Shown: positions 24,384-32,486 of the stretch, in pieces
Layout of the letters: each line of letters opens with the position of its first letter
Numbering within the stretch: the first letter of the stretch is position 1
NCBI GenBank assembly: GCA_910574345.1
Contig: CAJSZV010000006.1
Span: 177,850-241,849, forward strand
Length of the DNA stretch: 64,000 nt
Direction: 5' to 3'
From: Clostridiaceae bacterium
GTDB lineage: Bacteria; Bacillota; Clostridia; Lachnospirales; Lachnospiraceae
The notes under the pieces: generated by a model
Databases searched by the model: none
What the model was told of the DNA's origin: nothing
The model's input: the letters and a program-made list of their open reading frames with translations, nothing else
Program-made: the position numbers and the translations under genes

Positions 24384-24871
24384 TGAAAACGGTGAAATTT
24401 ACAGTCCTGGGAGAGCCCACCGGAAAAGGGCGGCCGCAGACAAAGGTAATGTATTCCGAAAAGGGATTCAAAAATAAGAAAACTGGAAAAGTCAGGAATA
24501 CGCTTGTAAACAATGTTACTCCGAAAAAGACTGTCATTTATGAGAATGAGGTCAAAGAGGTATACCGTTTACAGTGTGACAATTACCGGTTCCCGGACGG
24601 AGCCATGCTGGATATGCGTATAATCGCCTATTACCGCATACCAAAGAGCCAGACAAAGAGGAATAAGGAGCTGATGAAAAAACAGCTCCTACGGCCCACA
24701 AAGAAGCCTGACATGGATAATGTGGTGAAGATCATAGCGGACAGCCTGAACCAGATAGCGTACAGGGATGATACCCAGATAGTGGATTGCCAGTGCCGGA
24801 AGTTTTATTCCGACAATCCCAGGGTGGAAGTGACCATAAAGGAGGTAAAACCAGATGTTGAAGAAAAATGA
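24383..24871 (+). CDS. rusA: RusA-family Holliday junction resolvase
   Basis: 162 residues. RusA signature: FTVLGEPTGKGRPQ at the N-terminus and KPDMDNVVKIIADSLN with the catalytic aspartates, then DDTQIVDCQCRKFY. Cuts four-way junctions after recombination. Start overlaps the ASCH stop (TAATG). Confidence 0.9.
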   Translation: MKTVKFTVLGEPTGKGRPQTKVMYSEKGFKNKKTGKVRNTLVNNVTPKKTVIYENEVKEVYRLQCDNYRFPDGAMLDMRIIAYYRIPKSQTKRNKELMKKQLLRPTKKPDMDNVVKIIADSLNQIAYRDDTQIVDCQCRKFYSDNPRVEVTIKEVKPDVEEK

Positions 24872-25433
24872 GGGAGACCTGAACATAACCAGTGCGGACC
24901 GCATGGTATTCCCGAATCTTCCGCTGACCTATGAGGAAATGATTCTCCTGGTACCTGCGGAAATCAGGAATCCGGAGGATAAGCGGCACCGGGCGGTATA
25001 CGGCCTTATACAGTGCATGGCAAGACAACTGGAAGATGCACGGAGGGTATCGACAATCCAGCCCAGCCAGTATCTCCGCGGATATAAGAGAGGGCAGTCA
25101 GACGTCCAGACGCAGTTCAGGATCAGGGGCATACAACAGGAAATGGCGGCGGTCAAGTTCCGCCTGGAGATTAACGATTTCCGGGGACCTGCAGAAGAGG
25201 AAATTCTGAAAAACCGCATGTTGGAGCTCTACGAGCTGGCAAAGAGACTTGACCCGTCCGGAGTAGGGCGGTTTGAGCATAGGATTGACAAGAGAATGAA
25301 GAAAGTGAGGTTAAGAGAGAATGGCAATTACAGAGGAAACCAGACAGGAAGAAATGAAAGAGTACGAGAGGTTACTGTTAAGTACGGGGCGGACCGGCGT
25401 GGAGAACCTGATCACTTATATCGGTGCCAGTGA
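24855..25433 (+). CDS. Phage protein of unknown function
   Basis: 192 residues, starting inside the end of rusA after AAAGGAGG. Contains NITSADRMVFPNLPLTYEEM and a long helical part with Arg-rich turns. The reading frame runs 113 bases into the HD gene, ending in a basic tail (YRGNQTGRNERVREVTVKYG), so the functional C-terminus may be shorter than the frame. Function unknown. Confidence 0.5.
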   Translation: MLKKNEGDLNITSADRMVFPNLPLTYEEMILLVPAEIRNPEDKRHRAVYGLIQCMARQLEDARRVSTIQPSQYLRGYKRGQSDVQTQFRIRGIQQEMAAVKFRLEINDFRGPAEEEILKNRMLELYELAKRLDPSGVGRFEHRIDKRMKKVRLRENGNYRGNQTGRNERVREVTVKYGADRRGEPDHLYRCQ

Positions 25434-25995
25434 TTTTTACACGGCTCCGGCATCCACGAAGTTCCACGGTTCCTTTATGGGTGGGCTTTTGCACCACAGC
25501 CTGGAAGTATACCGGAACCTGGATAAAAAGACCAGCAGCTCCGAGCACAACGTCTGGCGGGAACTTCTCGACACAGACAAGATCGGAAATGACAGTATCA
25601 TCATTGTTTCTCTTCTGCATGATATCTGTAAGACGCACTTTTACACAACGGAGCTGAAAAACCAGAAAAACTATGACCAGGAGGTTGTCGCCGCCGCTGA
25701 CAGACGCCAGGTGAAGCACGACAGCAACGGGGATTTCATCTGGGAGACGGTGCCCTCATATGCGGTGGATGATAAAATCCCGTATGGCCATGGTGAAAAG
25801 TCTGTGATGATGATCGAAAATTTCATAACCTTAAAACCGCTGGAGAGGTACGCTATCCGCTGGCACATGGGATTCTCGGAGCCGAAAGAGCTCTACAATA
25901 CCCTGACGGCGGCCATTGAGAGATACCAGCTTATCCTGGCACTCCATGAAGCGGATATGGAGGCGTCATACGTCACGGAGGAACGGAATGAGTAG
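25321..25995 (+). CDS. HD-domain phosphohydrolase
   Basis: 224 residues. HD-superfamily metal motif: HHSLEVY at about 59-65 and LLHDICKTHFY at about 101-111, plus GHGEKSV and RWHMGF. Such phage proteins hydrolyse nucleotides or nucleic acids; substrate unknown. AAAGAGAG weak ribosome site; it overlaps the previous frame by 113 bases. Confidence 0.8.
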   Translation: MAITEETRQEEMKEYERLLLSTGRTGVENLITYIGASDFYTAPASTKFHGSFMGGLLHHSLEVYRNLDKKTSSSEHNVWRELLDTDKIGNDSIIIVSLLHDICKTHFYTTELKNQKNYDQEVVAAADRRQVKHDSNGDFIWETVPSYAVDDKIPYGHGEKSVMMIENFITLKPLERYAIRWHMGFSEPKELYNTLTAAIERYQLILALHEADMEASYVTEERNE

Positions 25996-26239
25996 TGAAA
26001 AGGTTGCGCCGTCCAACCTGGAATACCTGATAAAGCACGAAGCTCTCCCGCAGGGTACAACGCTGGAAGATGCGATATATATTCTCACTGACCCGTTGAA
26101 TTGTGCGGAGTGTATCGCAGAGGACCAATGCGCTGACCGGTACGGCCATGACGCCGGAAAGAACAAAGAGGCTGACTGCCTGGAAGTTGTGGCGGCATTT
26201 CTGAAACAAGACCATAAGGAGGTAAAGAGAAAGACATGA
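25988..26239 (+). CDS. Small phage protein with Cys pairs
   Basis: 83 residues. GGAGGAACGGA before ATG 25988, overlapping the HD stop. Contains NCAECIAEDQC, compatible with a metal site. Stop overlaps the next start (ATGA). Confidence 0.5.
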   Translation: MSSEKVAPSNLEYLIKHEALPQGTTLEDAIYILTDPLNCAECIAEDQCADRYGHDAGKNKEADCLEVVAAFLKQDHKEVKRKT

Positions 26240-26868
26240 GCAAGATCGCTGATGATACACAGGAACTGGTCATAGAGGATGTAACCTTTGACGAGGCCAG
26301 GATGAATTTTAACAGGGTATTACAGAGGCTTTTCAAGAATATGGTTGACAGCGATTCCACGGACGGCTCCATAACGCTGAAAATTGATGTTTCTCTGGAA
26401 AACGAGTACATACCCAACTATGATCCCGATATCGAGGGAGAGAGCAGGCGGATTCAGAAACCGAAGTTCAAGCATAAGGTTTCTTCCAACATCACCGTGA
26501 AAGACGAGCTGACCGGAAACAAGAATCCGGAAATGCAGCTTGTATGGGACGAGGGGCGCCAGATGTACGTCCTGGCATACATCACAGGAACGGATCAGCG
26601 GACTATCTTTGACAAAGACCAGCCGTGGAACCAGGAAGAGGGCGAGGGCGGCCAGGGCTCCCTTGAAACTGATCCTGAAAAAGCGTGGATGAATACTCCC
26701 CTGTTACCTGGTGAAGTGGCAGACGAGGGAGCGCTGCCGGGTGAGGTTGCGGATGCCGGCGCACTGCCGGGAGAAGTAATAGACGGGGAGTGCAGGGAGG
26801 TAGACGAGGAAGAGGAGCACAGGGAGGATGACGGTTACTCCTATGAGGAACCGGAGGACGAGGAATAA
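26236..26868 (+). CDS. Phage protein with acidic repeat tail
   Basis: 210 residues. The first 150 residues are a globular domain (FDEARMNFNRVLQRLFKNM, ITLKIDVSLENEYIPNY, WDEGRQMYVLAYITGTD). The tail carries three LPGEV repeats (LLPGEVADEG, ALPGEVADAG, ALPGEVIDGE) and an Asp/Glu-rich end. The repeats look recently duplicated in the DNA. Function unknown; the start overlaps the previous stop. Confidence 0.6.
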   Translation: MSKIADDTQELVIEDVTFDEARMNFNRVLQRLFKNMVDSDSTDGSITLKIDVSLENEYIPNYDPDIEGESRRIQKPKFKHKVSSNITVKDELTGNKNPEMQLVWDEGRQMYVLAYITGTDQRTIFDKDQPWNQEEGEGGQGSLETDPEKAWMNTPLLPGEVADEGALPGEVADAGALPGEVIDGECREVDEEEEHREDDGYSYEEPEDEE

Positions 26869-26885
26869 CCAGACAGGAGGATGCC

Positions 26886-27155
26886 ATGTGGAAAGATAAT
26901 TTCGGACAGTGCCGGGGATGCGGCCAGCGTGTCCTCTGGATAAGGACAAAGGCCGGTAAGAATATGCCGGTCAACACCACAATTCACCACTACCGGAAAG
27001 ATGCGGCCGGGAAAGAAAAAATCGTCACGCAGGGCGGTGATGTGGTGACAGCAACTATCGTTGACACGCCGGAAGAGGCTGACGGAGTGGGGTACATTTC
27101 CCATTTCGCCACCTGCCCGCAGTCGAAGAGATTCAAAGGAAACCGTGCCAGGTAA
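26886..27155 (+). CDS. Small zinc-finger-like phage protein
   Basis: 89 residues; AGGAGG before ATG 26886. CRGCGQ near residues 9-14 and a C-terminal Cys (FATCPQ) with His residues between suggest a zinc site. Starts MWKDNFGQCRGC. Similar small proteins of the single-stranded-DNA-binding type are known near early genes of Clostridia phages, but I cannot name this one. Confidence 0.55.
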   Translation: MWKDNFGQCRGCGQRVLWIRTKAGKNMPVNTTIHHYRKDAAGKEKIVTQGGDVVTATIVDTPEEADGVGYISHFATCPQSKRFKGNRAR

Positions 27156-27172
27156 GGCAGACAGGAGGAAAT

Positions 27173-27769
27173 ATGAACAGTAAAGAGGCAAAGAGACAGG
27201 CAGATCAGGGAGGGTGGCACATGGATTTTGAATCAATGTGGAACCAGGCACAGATGAATTTTTGTAAAATGTGGAACCGCCTCAGATCGGAGCTCACAAA
27301 AGAATCCGTCCGTGTCGAAATCGGCGGAGTGGCAAGAACGGAGGTCAACAAGATTCTGCTGGATATGGCAAGAATCGAAGCGGAAGAGTTCAACGAATCT
27401 ATGGCCGCCATGTATTCTGCGCCATATGAAAAGAAACAGCATACCAACGGCGAGGAAAGCCGTACAACCGCAAACGCAGAGAGGATCGCCAGAGAATTAT
27501 TTGAGCAGATCACCGGCCATAAGGTCATTGACAGCCTGGAAGAGCTGGAAAGCGAGATTCGGAAAAGAAAAGGTAAAACCCTTTTATCTGACGCCAGAGA
27601 GCCTATCGTTGTGGATGAAAAGGTGGATATTCCGGAGCATATGCGCCATGAGGCGGACTTGCACGGAATCAGGATCGCCAGATTCGGGGTGGACGTCATT
27701 TCCACTGATACGCTGCCGAAAGGGGTGTTCATGACGAAAAAGATTTCTCCTGACGGGTTCCCCGGCTGA
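27173..27769 (+). CDS. Phage protein of unknown function, helical
   Basis: 198 residues; GGAGG before ATG 27173. Helical and charged with ARIEAEEFNESMAAMY and a middle section around residues 80-130. C-terminal part IRIARFGVDVISTDTLPKG is beta-like. Last early gene before the regulatory leader of the late activator. Function unknown. Confidence 0.55.
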   Translation: MNSKEAKRQADQGGWHMDFESMWNQAQMNFCKMWNRLRSELTKESVRVEIGGVARTEVNKILLDMARIEAEEFNESMAAMYSAPYEKKQHTNGEESRTTANAERIARELFEQITGHKVIDSLEELESEIRKRKGKTLLSDAREPIVVDEKVDIPEHMRHEADLHGIRIARFGVDVISTDTLPKGVFMTKKISPDGFPG

Positions 27770-27821
27770 TTGGCCGGCCGGATAAACTGAAAACTGAATA
27801 AAGAAAAAGGTCTGCCCAATG

Positions 27822-27896
27822 CCTCCCAGCACTTGACAAACCCCATACACGGTAACGCCATTATAAGGCGTTTTGGGAAAAATGTCAAGTGGGAGG
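27822..27896 (+). promoter_or_regulatory. Leader hairpin that covers the ribosome site of the late regulator
   Basis: CCTCC 27822-27826 and CACTTGACA 27830-27838 pair with TGTCAAGTG 27883-27891 and GGAGG 27892-27896. The last element is the ribosome site of the gene starting at 27906 (9-base spacing). Inside the loop is a second hairpin, AACGCC 27854-27859 / GGCGTT 27867-27872 followed by TT. So initiation would be blocked unless the long stem opens. Confidence 0.65.
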
Positions 27897-27905
27897 TTTG
27901 GGAAA

Positions 27906-28496
27906 ATGGCTAATAAAGGCGCAAAGACTTATAACATTTCGGAACGGGAACTACAGGAAATGATGCGGAGGGCATCAGAGGCCGGTATAGCGGCGTACAA
28001 GAATGAGCATGAGGAAACCACCAGGAGAAAGGCCGGACGTCTGCTGTACCGGACAAAAACTCTTCTGGAGAGATATACGCAGCTCAACGAGTACGCACAA
28101 AATTCCGTCTACACGCTGGAACGTGCGGAAGAGGTCAACGAGGGCATTGCCGATCTGGAAGTCCTGACAAAGTTCGGTATCTTTGATGATGATAAAACGC
28201 TCCACAATCTGAAACGCAGCGTGGTGACGGTCAACATGGTCATGGCCCATGTGAATACCATGCTGGAAGTGTACCGGAAAGAGTGTGAGAGTTCCGCGTC
28301 CAAAGTGAAGCAGAGACAGTACAGGGTGATCGAGTACCTGTACCTCTCCGAAAACAAGCTGAACACAAAGGAGATTGCGGAGTTGGAGGGTGAGGATGTA
28401 CGCACTATCCAGAATGACGCCAAACAAGCCAGAGAGGACCTGACAGCCCTTATTTTTGGCCTTGACGGAGTGATTACCAGAATACTTAGGGAATAG
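27906..28496 (+). CDS. ArpU-like/sigma-like late transcription regulator
   Basis: 196 residues from ATG 27906. The C-terminal 60 residues carry a sigma-region-4-like HTH: QRQYRVIEYLYLSENKLNTKEIAELEGEDVRTIQNDAKQAREDL. The rest is helical. Positioned at the end of the early genes and before the structural genes, as ArpU/late activators usually are. Regulated post-transcriptionally by the leader hairpin. Confidence 0.78.
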   Translation: MANKGAKTYNISERELQEMMRRASEAGIAAYKNEHEETTRRKAGRLLYRTKTLLERYTQLNEYAQNSVYTLERAEEVNEGIADLEVLTKFGIFDDDKTLHNLKRSVVTVNMVMAHVNTMLEVYRKECESSASKVKQRQYRVIEYLYLSENKLNTKEIAELEGEDVRTIQNDAKQAREDLTALIFGLDGVITRILRE

Positions 28497-28559
28497 GTGG
28501 TTTTGCCTGTCCTTGCGGCTATAAGAGAGCCACGGACATAAATTTTCGTTTTTTTTACG
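28497..28559 (+). other. Short gap with T-rich stretch
   Basis: Contains TTTTCGTTTTTTTTACG near 28541-28557, possibly a weak termination sequence; the only upstream hairpin (around 28515-28540) is poor. No gene. Confidence 0.3.
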
Positions 28560-28589
28560 TTGACCATTCATTTCCCAGGATGTTATAGT
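28560..28589 (+). promoter_or_regulatory. Promoter of candidate small RNA
   Basis: TTGACC 28560-28565, 18-base spacer, TATAGT 28584-28589. Points at a 200-base non-coding region that ends in a terminator. Confidence 0.6.
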
Positions 28590-28595
28590 GTATCT

Positions 28596-28790
28596 GGCAA
28601 GATTGACTTGCCTGCCATTCGTAGACTGAACCGGTATTCAGGACTACGCCATGCTCATTTATCCCTTACGGACGGGGAGGCGCAAAACCTCCCCTATCCC
28701 GATAAAAGCATACGGCCTGGCATGGAAAGCTACTCCGATCATCCACAACCACCGAAAAGGGCCCGCCGCTGGTAGGCTCTTTTGCATTTC
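28596..28790 (+). ncRNA. Candidate small structured RNA upstream of terminase region
   Basis: Roughly 195 bases, no credible gene. Perfect hairpins: GGCAAG/CTTGCC right at the start, CTGAA/TTCAG, and GGGGAGG/CCTCCCC around 28676-28696; the 3' end is AAAAGGGCC ... GGCTCTTTT, a terminator. A promoter lies just upstream. Candidate roles: packaging RNA, or antisense/regulatory RNA; not determinable here. The weak 71-codon frame inside is not supported by a ribosome site. Confidence 0.5.
28757..28787 (+). terminator. Terminator of candidate small RNA
   Basis: AAAAGGGCC, 11-base loop, GGCTCTTTT; nine pairs with one G-U. T-run is part of the 3' arm. Confidence 0.6.
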
Positions 28791-28828
28791 ATAAGTGCCT
28801 GTAAAGCCGATAAATACAAGGAAAATCA

Positions 28829-28857
28829 TTGAATTATGTCGGACAAAATGGTATAAT
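28829..28857 (+). promoter_or_regulatory. Promoter for RHH-HAD-ParB operon
   Basis: TTGAAT 28829-28834, 17-base spacer, TATAAT 28852-28857. Good match to a sigma-A promoter; should drive the genes from 28892. Confidence 0.72.
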
Positions 28858-28891
28858 ATTGTTAGGGCAACAGTGGAAAGGAGGCGGTCGT

Positions 28892-29092
28892 GTGGAAGTC
28901 AAGAGAGGGCGCCCCACAAAGAATCCGAAGCAGAGCAAGATATCTGTCCGGATAGACGCAGAGTGTGAAGCGATACTGAACCAGTATTGCCAGGAAACCG
29001 GGAAAGACCGGGCGGACGCTGTAAGAGACGGAATCCGCAGACTGAAAAAGCGCAGGCCCAGGAGTGGCCGAAAGGAGAATGAGCATGAGTGA
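28892..29092 (+). CDS. Ribbon-helix-helix DNA-binding protein
   Basis: 66 residues from GTG 28892, seven bases after GGAAAGGAGG. RHH shape: SKISVRIDAECEAILNQYCQ with the beta strand at residues 15-20 and helices following, then a basic tail. First gene after the promoter; may autoregulate it. Stop overlaps the HAD start. Confidence 0.72.
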   Translation: MEVKRGRPTKNPKQSKISVRIDAECEAILNQYCQETGKDRADAVRDGIRRLKKRRPRSGRKENEHE

Positions 29093-29606
29093 AGTAATGA
29101 GCGGCGAGTTGTCAAAGGTGGCAGACGGTAGGAGGATTTGTTTGCTTGACCTGAATTATACCCTGGTCGGAAACCAACAGGAAACCCGTATGCTGCGGCC
29201 CTTTACAAAGCGGATGCAGTACGAGGAATACCGGAGGGATTTGATCGAGGCGGTCAGGGGCGATTACGTTATCATCATAACGGCCAGACCGGACTACCAG
29301 ATGAAAGCCACCATGGAGAATATTCTCCGCAAGACCGGCTGGCAGCCGGAGGAATATTATTTCAATGACTTCAACGCTGAACCGCCCGTATTTAAGGAGT
29401 CGGCACTGAAAAGGTTCGTGTTCCCGAAACATGGTATGAATCCGATTCAGTTCTATGCGGTAGAGAGCAATCCCAGGACGAGAACCATGTACGGCAGGTA
29501 CGGGATTGAGGCGGCTCCCTATGATAAGTTCATAAAGAGTGCGGACAGCTACCACGAGATAAAGCAGAAAGAGCCGGAACCGGAGCAGTTATCCCTCTTC
29601 GGTTGA
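29085..29606 (+). CDS. HAD-like phosphatase with clamp-binding tail
   Basis: 173 residues; ATG 29085 after AAAGGAG, overlapping the RHH stop. HAD signature CLLDLNYTLVG at about residues 22-32; the second acidic residue of the DxDxT motif is Asn, so activity may be altered. YVIIITARPD is HAD motif II. The C-terminus ends EQLSLFG, a canonical beta-sliding-clamp-binding pentapeptide. Could process DNA ends or nucleotides at replication forks; this is inference. Confidence 0.72.
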   Translation: MSEVMSGELSKVADGRRICLLDLNYTLVGNQQETRMLRPFTKRMQYEEYRRDLIEAVRGDYVIIITARPDYQMKATMENILRKTGWQPEEYYFNDFNAEPPVFKESALKRFVFPKHGMNPIQFYAVESNPRTRTMYGRYGIEAAPYDKFIKSADSYHEIKQKEPEPEQLSLFG

Positions 29607-29641
29607 GAGGGAGCGGACCGGCCGCAACACAGGTAAGAAAG

Positions 29642-29669
29642 CAGCGTATTTGCGGATGCGCTGTTTTTT
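29642..29669 (+). terminator. Terminator after HAD gene
   Basis: CAGCG 29642-29646, loop of 12, CGCTG 29659-29663, then TTTTTT. Weak but followed by a clean T-run; would partly separate HAD from the ParB genes. Confidence 0.6.
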
Positions 29670-29700
29670 ATGCCAAAATTGAGAAAGCGAGGGAAAAGGC

Positions 29701-30336
29701 ATGGAAAGTAAGGTTATGAGGCTGGAAGATATCAAGCCTGCAGAATACAATCCGAGAGTGCGCCTGACGGAAGTGGATCACGAATACAAGGCACTGAAAG
29801 CCAGTATTGACGAGTTCGGTCTGGTGGTTCCTCTGATTGTGAACGAAAGAACCGGTACCCTGGTAAGCGGACACCAGCGGCTAAACGTCATGCTGGCGGA
29901 GGGCGTGGAGGAAACGGAGGTTGTTATCGTTGACATGGAGCCGGAGAGGGAAAAGGCCCTCTGTATCGCCCTGAACAAGATCAGCGGCCAGTGGGATTAC
30001 GGAGCCCTGGCGGATATCCTGGAAGAGCTAAGGGATTCGCCGGTTGATATCCTGGCAACGGGATTCTCTGATGATGAAATTGCCGATCTGCTGGGAGAGC
30101 TCCAGGAGGAAATCGGAGGCGGGGAGGCGCCGGATGTGGAAAGCGTGGGAAAGAAAGAGGATACAAAAGAGGGCGTGCCCTGTATCGTGGGCGAGTACAC
30201 GTTCCGGATTCCCAACGGCCCGTACAAGGACATGATGGCAGACGTCCGGGAAAAGGTAGGCTTTTCAAAGGAGAAAGTAGAGGCAGAGCTGAAAAGGAGG
30301 CTGTTTGGGAATGGAAATCAGGAAAATACAGATTGA
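29701..30336 (+). CDS. ParB-like protein 1
   Basis: 211 residues; GCGAGGG upstream of ATG 29701. ParB N-terminal domain: IKPAEYNPRVRL, LVVPLIVNERTGTLVSGHQRL (SGHQR at about 59-63), MEPEREKALCIALNKISGQWD. No HTH is visible, unlike full ParB, so it is the short nuclease/nucleotide-binding type common next to terminases. Very similar in plan to the next gene. C-terminal about 70 residues are a separate beta-alpha piece with IPNGPYKDMMADV. Confidence 0.85.
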   Translation: MESKVMRLEDIKPAEYNPRVRLTEVDHEYKALKASIDEFGLVVPLIVNERTGTLVSGHQRLNVMLAEGVEETEVVIVDMEPEREKALCIALNKISGQWDYGALADILEELRDSPVDILATGFSDDEIADLLGELQEEIGGGEAPDVESVGKKEDTKEGVPCIVGEYTFRIPNGPYKDMMADVREKVGFSKEKVEAELKRRLFGNGNQENTD

Positions 30337-30934
30337 GGATATCCGGGAAAGTGAGTTCAATCCCCGTGTGCGGCTGGAAAAAGGATCGCCGGAGTATGAG
30401 CAGATAGAGGCGAGCATCCGGGAATTTGGATTCATTGAGCCCCTGGTTGTCAATGAACACAATATGCGCCTGGTCGGAGGGCACCAGAGATTGCAGGTGC
30501 TAAAGGATACGGGTGCTGCAGAAGTGGAGTGCGTCATGATAAACGAGCCGGACGAGGACAGGGAAAAGGTTCTTTGCCTGGCCCTGAATAAGATCAAAGG
30601 CGATTGGGATATGGAAAAGCTGGCCGCACTCCTGGGGGATGATGATATATCCGTCTTTCCTACCGGATTCATGGACGGGGAGGTTGACCTGGATAAATAC
30701 CTGGAAAGCGCCACGGATGATTTCGTGGGCGGCGGTGATGATGCGGATGCAGAGGCAGGCCAGGAGACGGACGGCGATATGCGGGATGTAAGTACGGTGA
30801 TAAAGATAGGCAGCTATTCCTTTACCGTAAAGGCGCCGGAATATTATGCGCTCCTGGAGGATATCAGGGACAAGGGCATATTCGAGCCGTCCGAAATCAA
30901 AGAAGAGTTGCAAAGGAGGATTCTAAGTGATTAA
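30311..30934 (+). CDS. ParB-like protein 2 (paralog of the previous gene)
   Basis: 207 residues. ATG 30311 is 10 bases from AAGGAGG; a TTG at 30305 is possible. Same layout as ParB-like protein 1: ESEFNPRVRLEKGS, VVNEHNMRLVGGHQRL, REKVLCLALNKIKGDWD, and a C-terminal piece IKIGSYSFTVKAPEYYALLED. Overlaps its neighbours, so the three ParB genes form one translation unit. Function unresolved. Confidence 0.82.
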   Translation: MEIRKIQIEDIRESEFNPRVRLEKGSPEYEQIEASIREFGFIEPLVVNEHNMRLVGGHQRLQVLKDTGAAEVECVMINEPDEDREKVLCLALNKIKGDWDMEKLAALLGDDDISVFPTGFMDGEVDLDKYLESATDDFVGGGDDADAEAGQETDGDMRDVSTVIKIGSYSFTVKAPEYYALLEDIRDKGIFEPSEIKEELQRRILSD

Positions 30935-32486
30935 GTTAGTACCGATAAAGGAAATACAGGCGTCAGAGTACAATCCACGCCGGAATGATGAAAAGAGGCT
31001 GGCACTGACGGAGCTCTCCCTGAAAAAGCTGGGATTTCTTCTCCCGGTATATGCGGATACCAGCGGGGAGATATTATCCGGGCACCAGCGTTGTCTTGTA
31101 GCGGCCCGTATGGGCTATACACGGGTTCCCGTGGAGTATGTGGATATAGTAGACCTTAATGAAAGAAAAACCGTCAATATCCTGTTTAACAGGGCCACAA
31201 ACGACCTCCACAAACAGGACACTTGCGGGAAGATCAAAAACCGGCTTTACAATATGGATATCGAGGGCATAAGCGCAGGGCTCCCGGACATTGAGCCGGA
31301 CAGCGAGGCGGCTTTTCCCTGTATGCACACCCGGAGGGTGGATACCGTAGAGCTGGCAAAGAAGAACCACCGGGAATTTGACGGGCACATGAAAGCCCTG
31401 GCTAAGACGCTGGAAAACCGGTTCGGCGTGGTGATGCCGATTGTGGTAGACCAGGATATGGCCGTGGTGAACGGCATAGGGAGATTGCAGGTGGCGGCGG
31501 AGGCGAAGCGCCGGTTCGTGAAGTGCGTACAGGTATCAGGAGCGCAGAGGGAGCTTGCGGCGGCTATGCTCAATCTCCTGTCTATGGATTTCTCCATGGA
31601 GTCCAGCTATGCGGATGTGCTGCGGTATAACAGTTTCATGCGGGAAAGGAATACCAGGGAGACGGACACCGAGGGCAACTGCGCTTTGGGTGACGGCTTT
31701 TTCAAAGGTCTTTTCCCCAACAACAACGGCAGGGATTTCTTCAAGTTGGAGGGAGATACCCTGGCGGCATGGGTACGCAAGTATGGAGACAAGATCGTGG
31801 ACTTTGGGGCTGGAAAGCTGAACAATACACGGACGTTGAGGGAGGCCGGTTTATTTGTATCAGCTTTTGAGCCTTATTTTGTTACCACGGGGGATCAGGT
31901 GCATAAGGAGAAGAGTATCGAGATTGCCCGAAAGTTCCTGGATGAAGTGGAAAGCGGGGTGGAGTATACGTCCGTGTTCATTTCCAGCGTGTTCAATTCC
32001 GTGCCGTTCATGGCGGACCGTATCATGATTGCCAGGATAGCGGCGGCCTTGTGTGCGCCGAAAGGAAAGGTGGTCTGCTGGTGCCAGAGCAACCAGTCAC
32101 AGCAGTTCGTCCTGACAAAGAAGCACAGCGTTACCAATAACGCCCGCCTGACATTCGATCTGGACTATGAGCCAAATACTATCCTGGGGGATATCTCGAA
32201 ACATCCCAAAGTGCAGAAAGGGCACACCCAGGAGGAATTGCGGGATATCTTCGGCTGGAGCTTTAAGAGCATTGACCGTGTAGATATGATATGCCGCTTT
32301 TGGTATTTGGAGGCGAGCCGCCCGGTGATAGATCTGAAAAAGCTGGGGGAGGCTCTGGATTTTGAATTTGAGCTCCCGTACCCGGACGGTACGACAATGG
32401 GCCTGTCGCAGAGGGCGAGGGCGGCATTTGGAAAGAGGCTGGGAGCCGAGATTCCGAAAAAGGAGGGCAAGGACAGTGGGGATTAG
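30927..32486 (+). CDS. ParB-like protein fused to a SAM-methyltransferase-like domain
   Basis: 519 residues from GTG 30927 after AAAGGAGG. Residues 1-100: ParB domain (ASEYNPRRNDEKRLALTEL, LSGHQRCLVAARMG). About 145-215: a second ParB-like unit with PIVVDQDMAVVNGIGRLQVA. From about 255: a methyltransferase-like domain with YGDKIVDFGAGKLNNTRTL as SAM motif I and AFEPYF after it. A protein of this build probably modifies DNA or nucleotides, but chemistry and target are unknown. Overlaps the next gene by 11 bases. Confidence 0.75.
   Translation: MIKLVPIKEIQASEYNPRRNDEKRLALTELSLKKLGFLLPVYADTSGEILSGHQRCLVAARMGYTRVPVEYVDIVDLNERKTVNILFNRATNDLHKQDTCGKIKNRLYNMDIEGISAGLPDIEPDSEAAFPCMHTRRVDTVELAKKNHREFDGHMKALAKTLENRFGVVMPIVVDQDMAVVNGIGRLQVAAEAKRRFVKCVQVSGAQRELAAAMLNLLSMDFSMESSYADVLRYNSFMRERNTRETDTEGNCALGDGFFKGLFPNNNGRDFFKLEGDTLAAWVRKYGDKIVDFGAGKLNNTRTLREAGLFVSAFEPYFVTTGDQVHKEKSIEIARKFLDEVESGVEYTSVFISSVFNSVPFMADRIMIARIAAALCAPKGKVVCWCQSNQSQQFVLTKKHSVTNNARLTFDLDYEPNTILGDISKHPKVQKGHTQEELRDIFGWSFKSIDRVDMICRFWYLEASRPVIDLKKLGEALDFEFELPYPDGTTMGLSQRARAAFGKRLGAEIPKKEGKDSGD

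Noticed and set aside
28560..28775. 71-codon + strand frame
   Set aside because: No ribosome site, starts within a promoter-like sequence, and its DNA is made of perfect hairpins; treated as candidate RNA.
31555..31821. 88-codon frame inside the ParB-methyltransferase gene
   Set aside because: Shadow frame with Arg/Trp-rich composition typical of out-of-frame reading.
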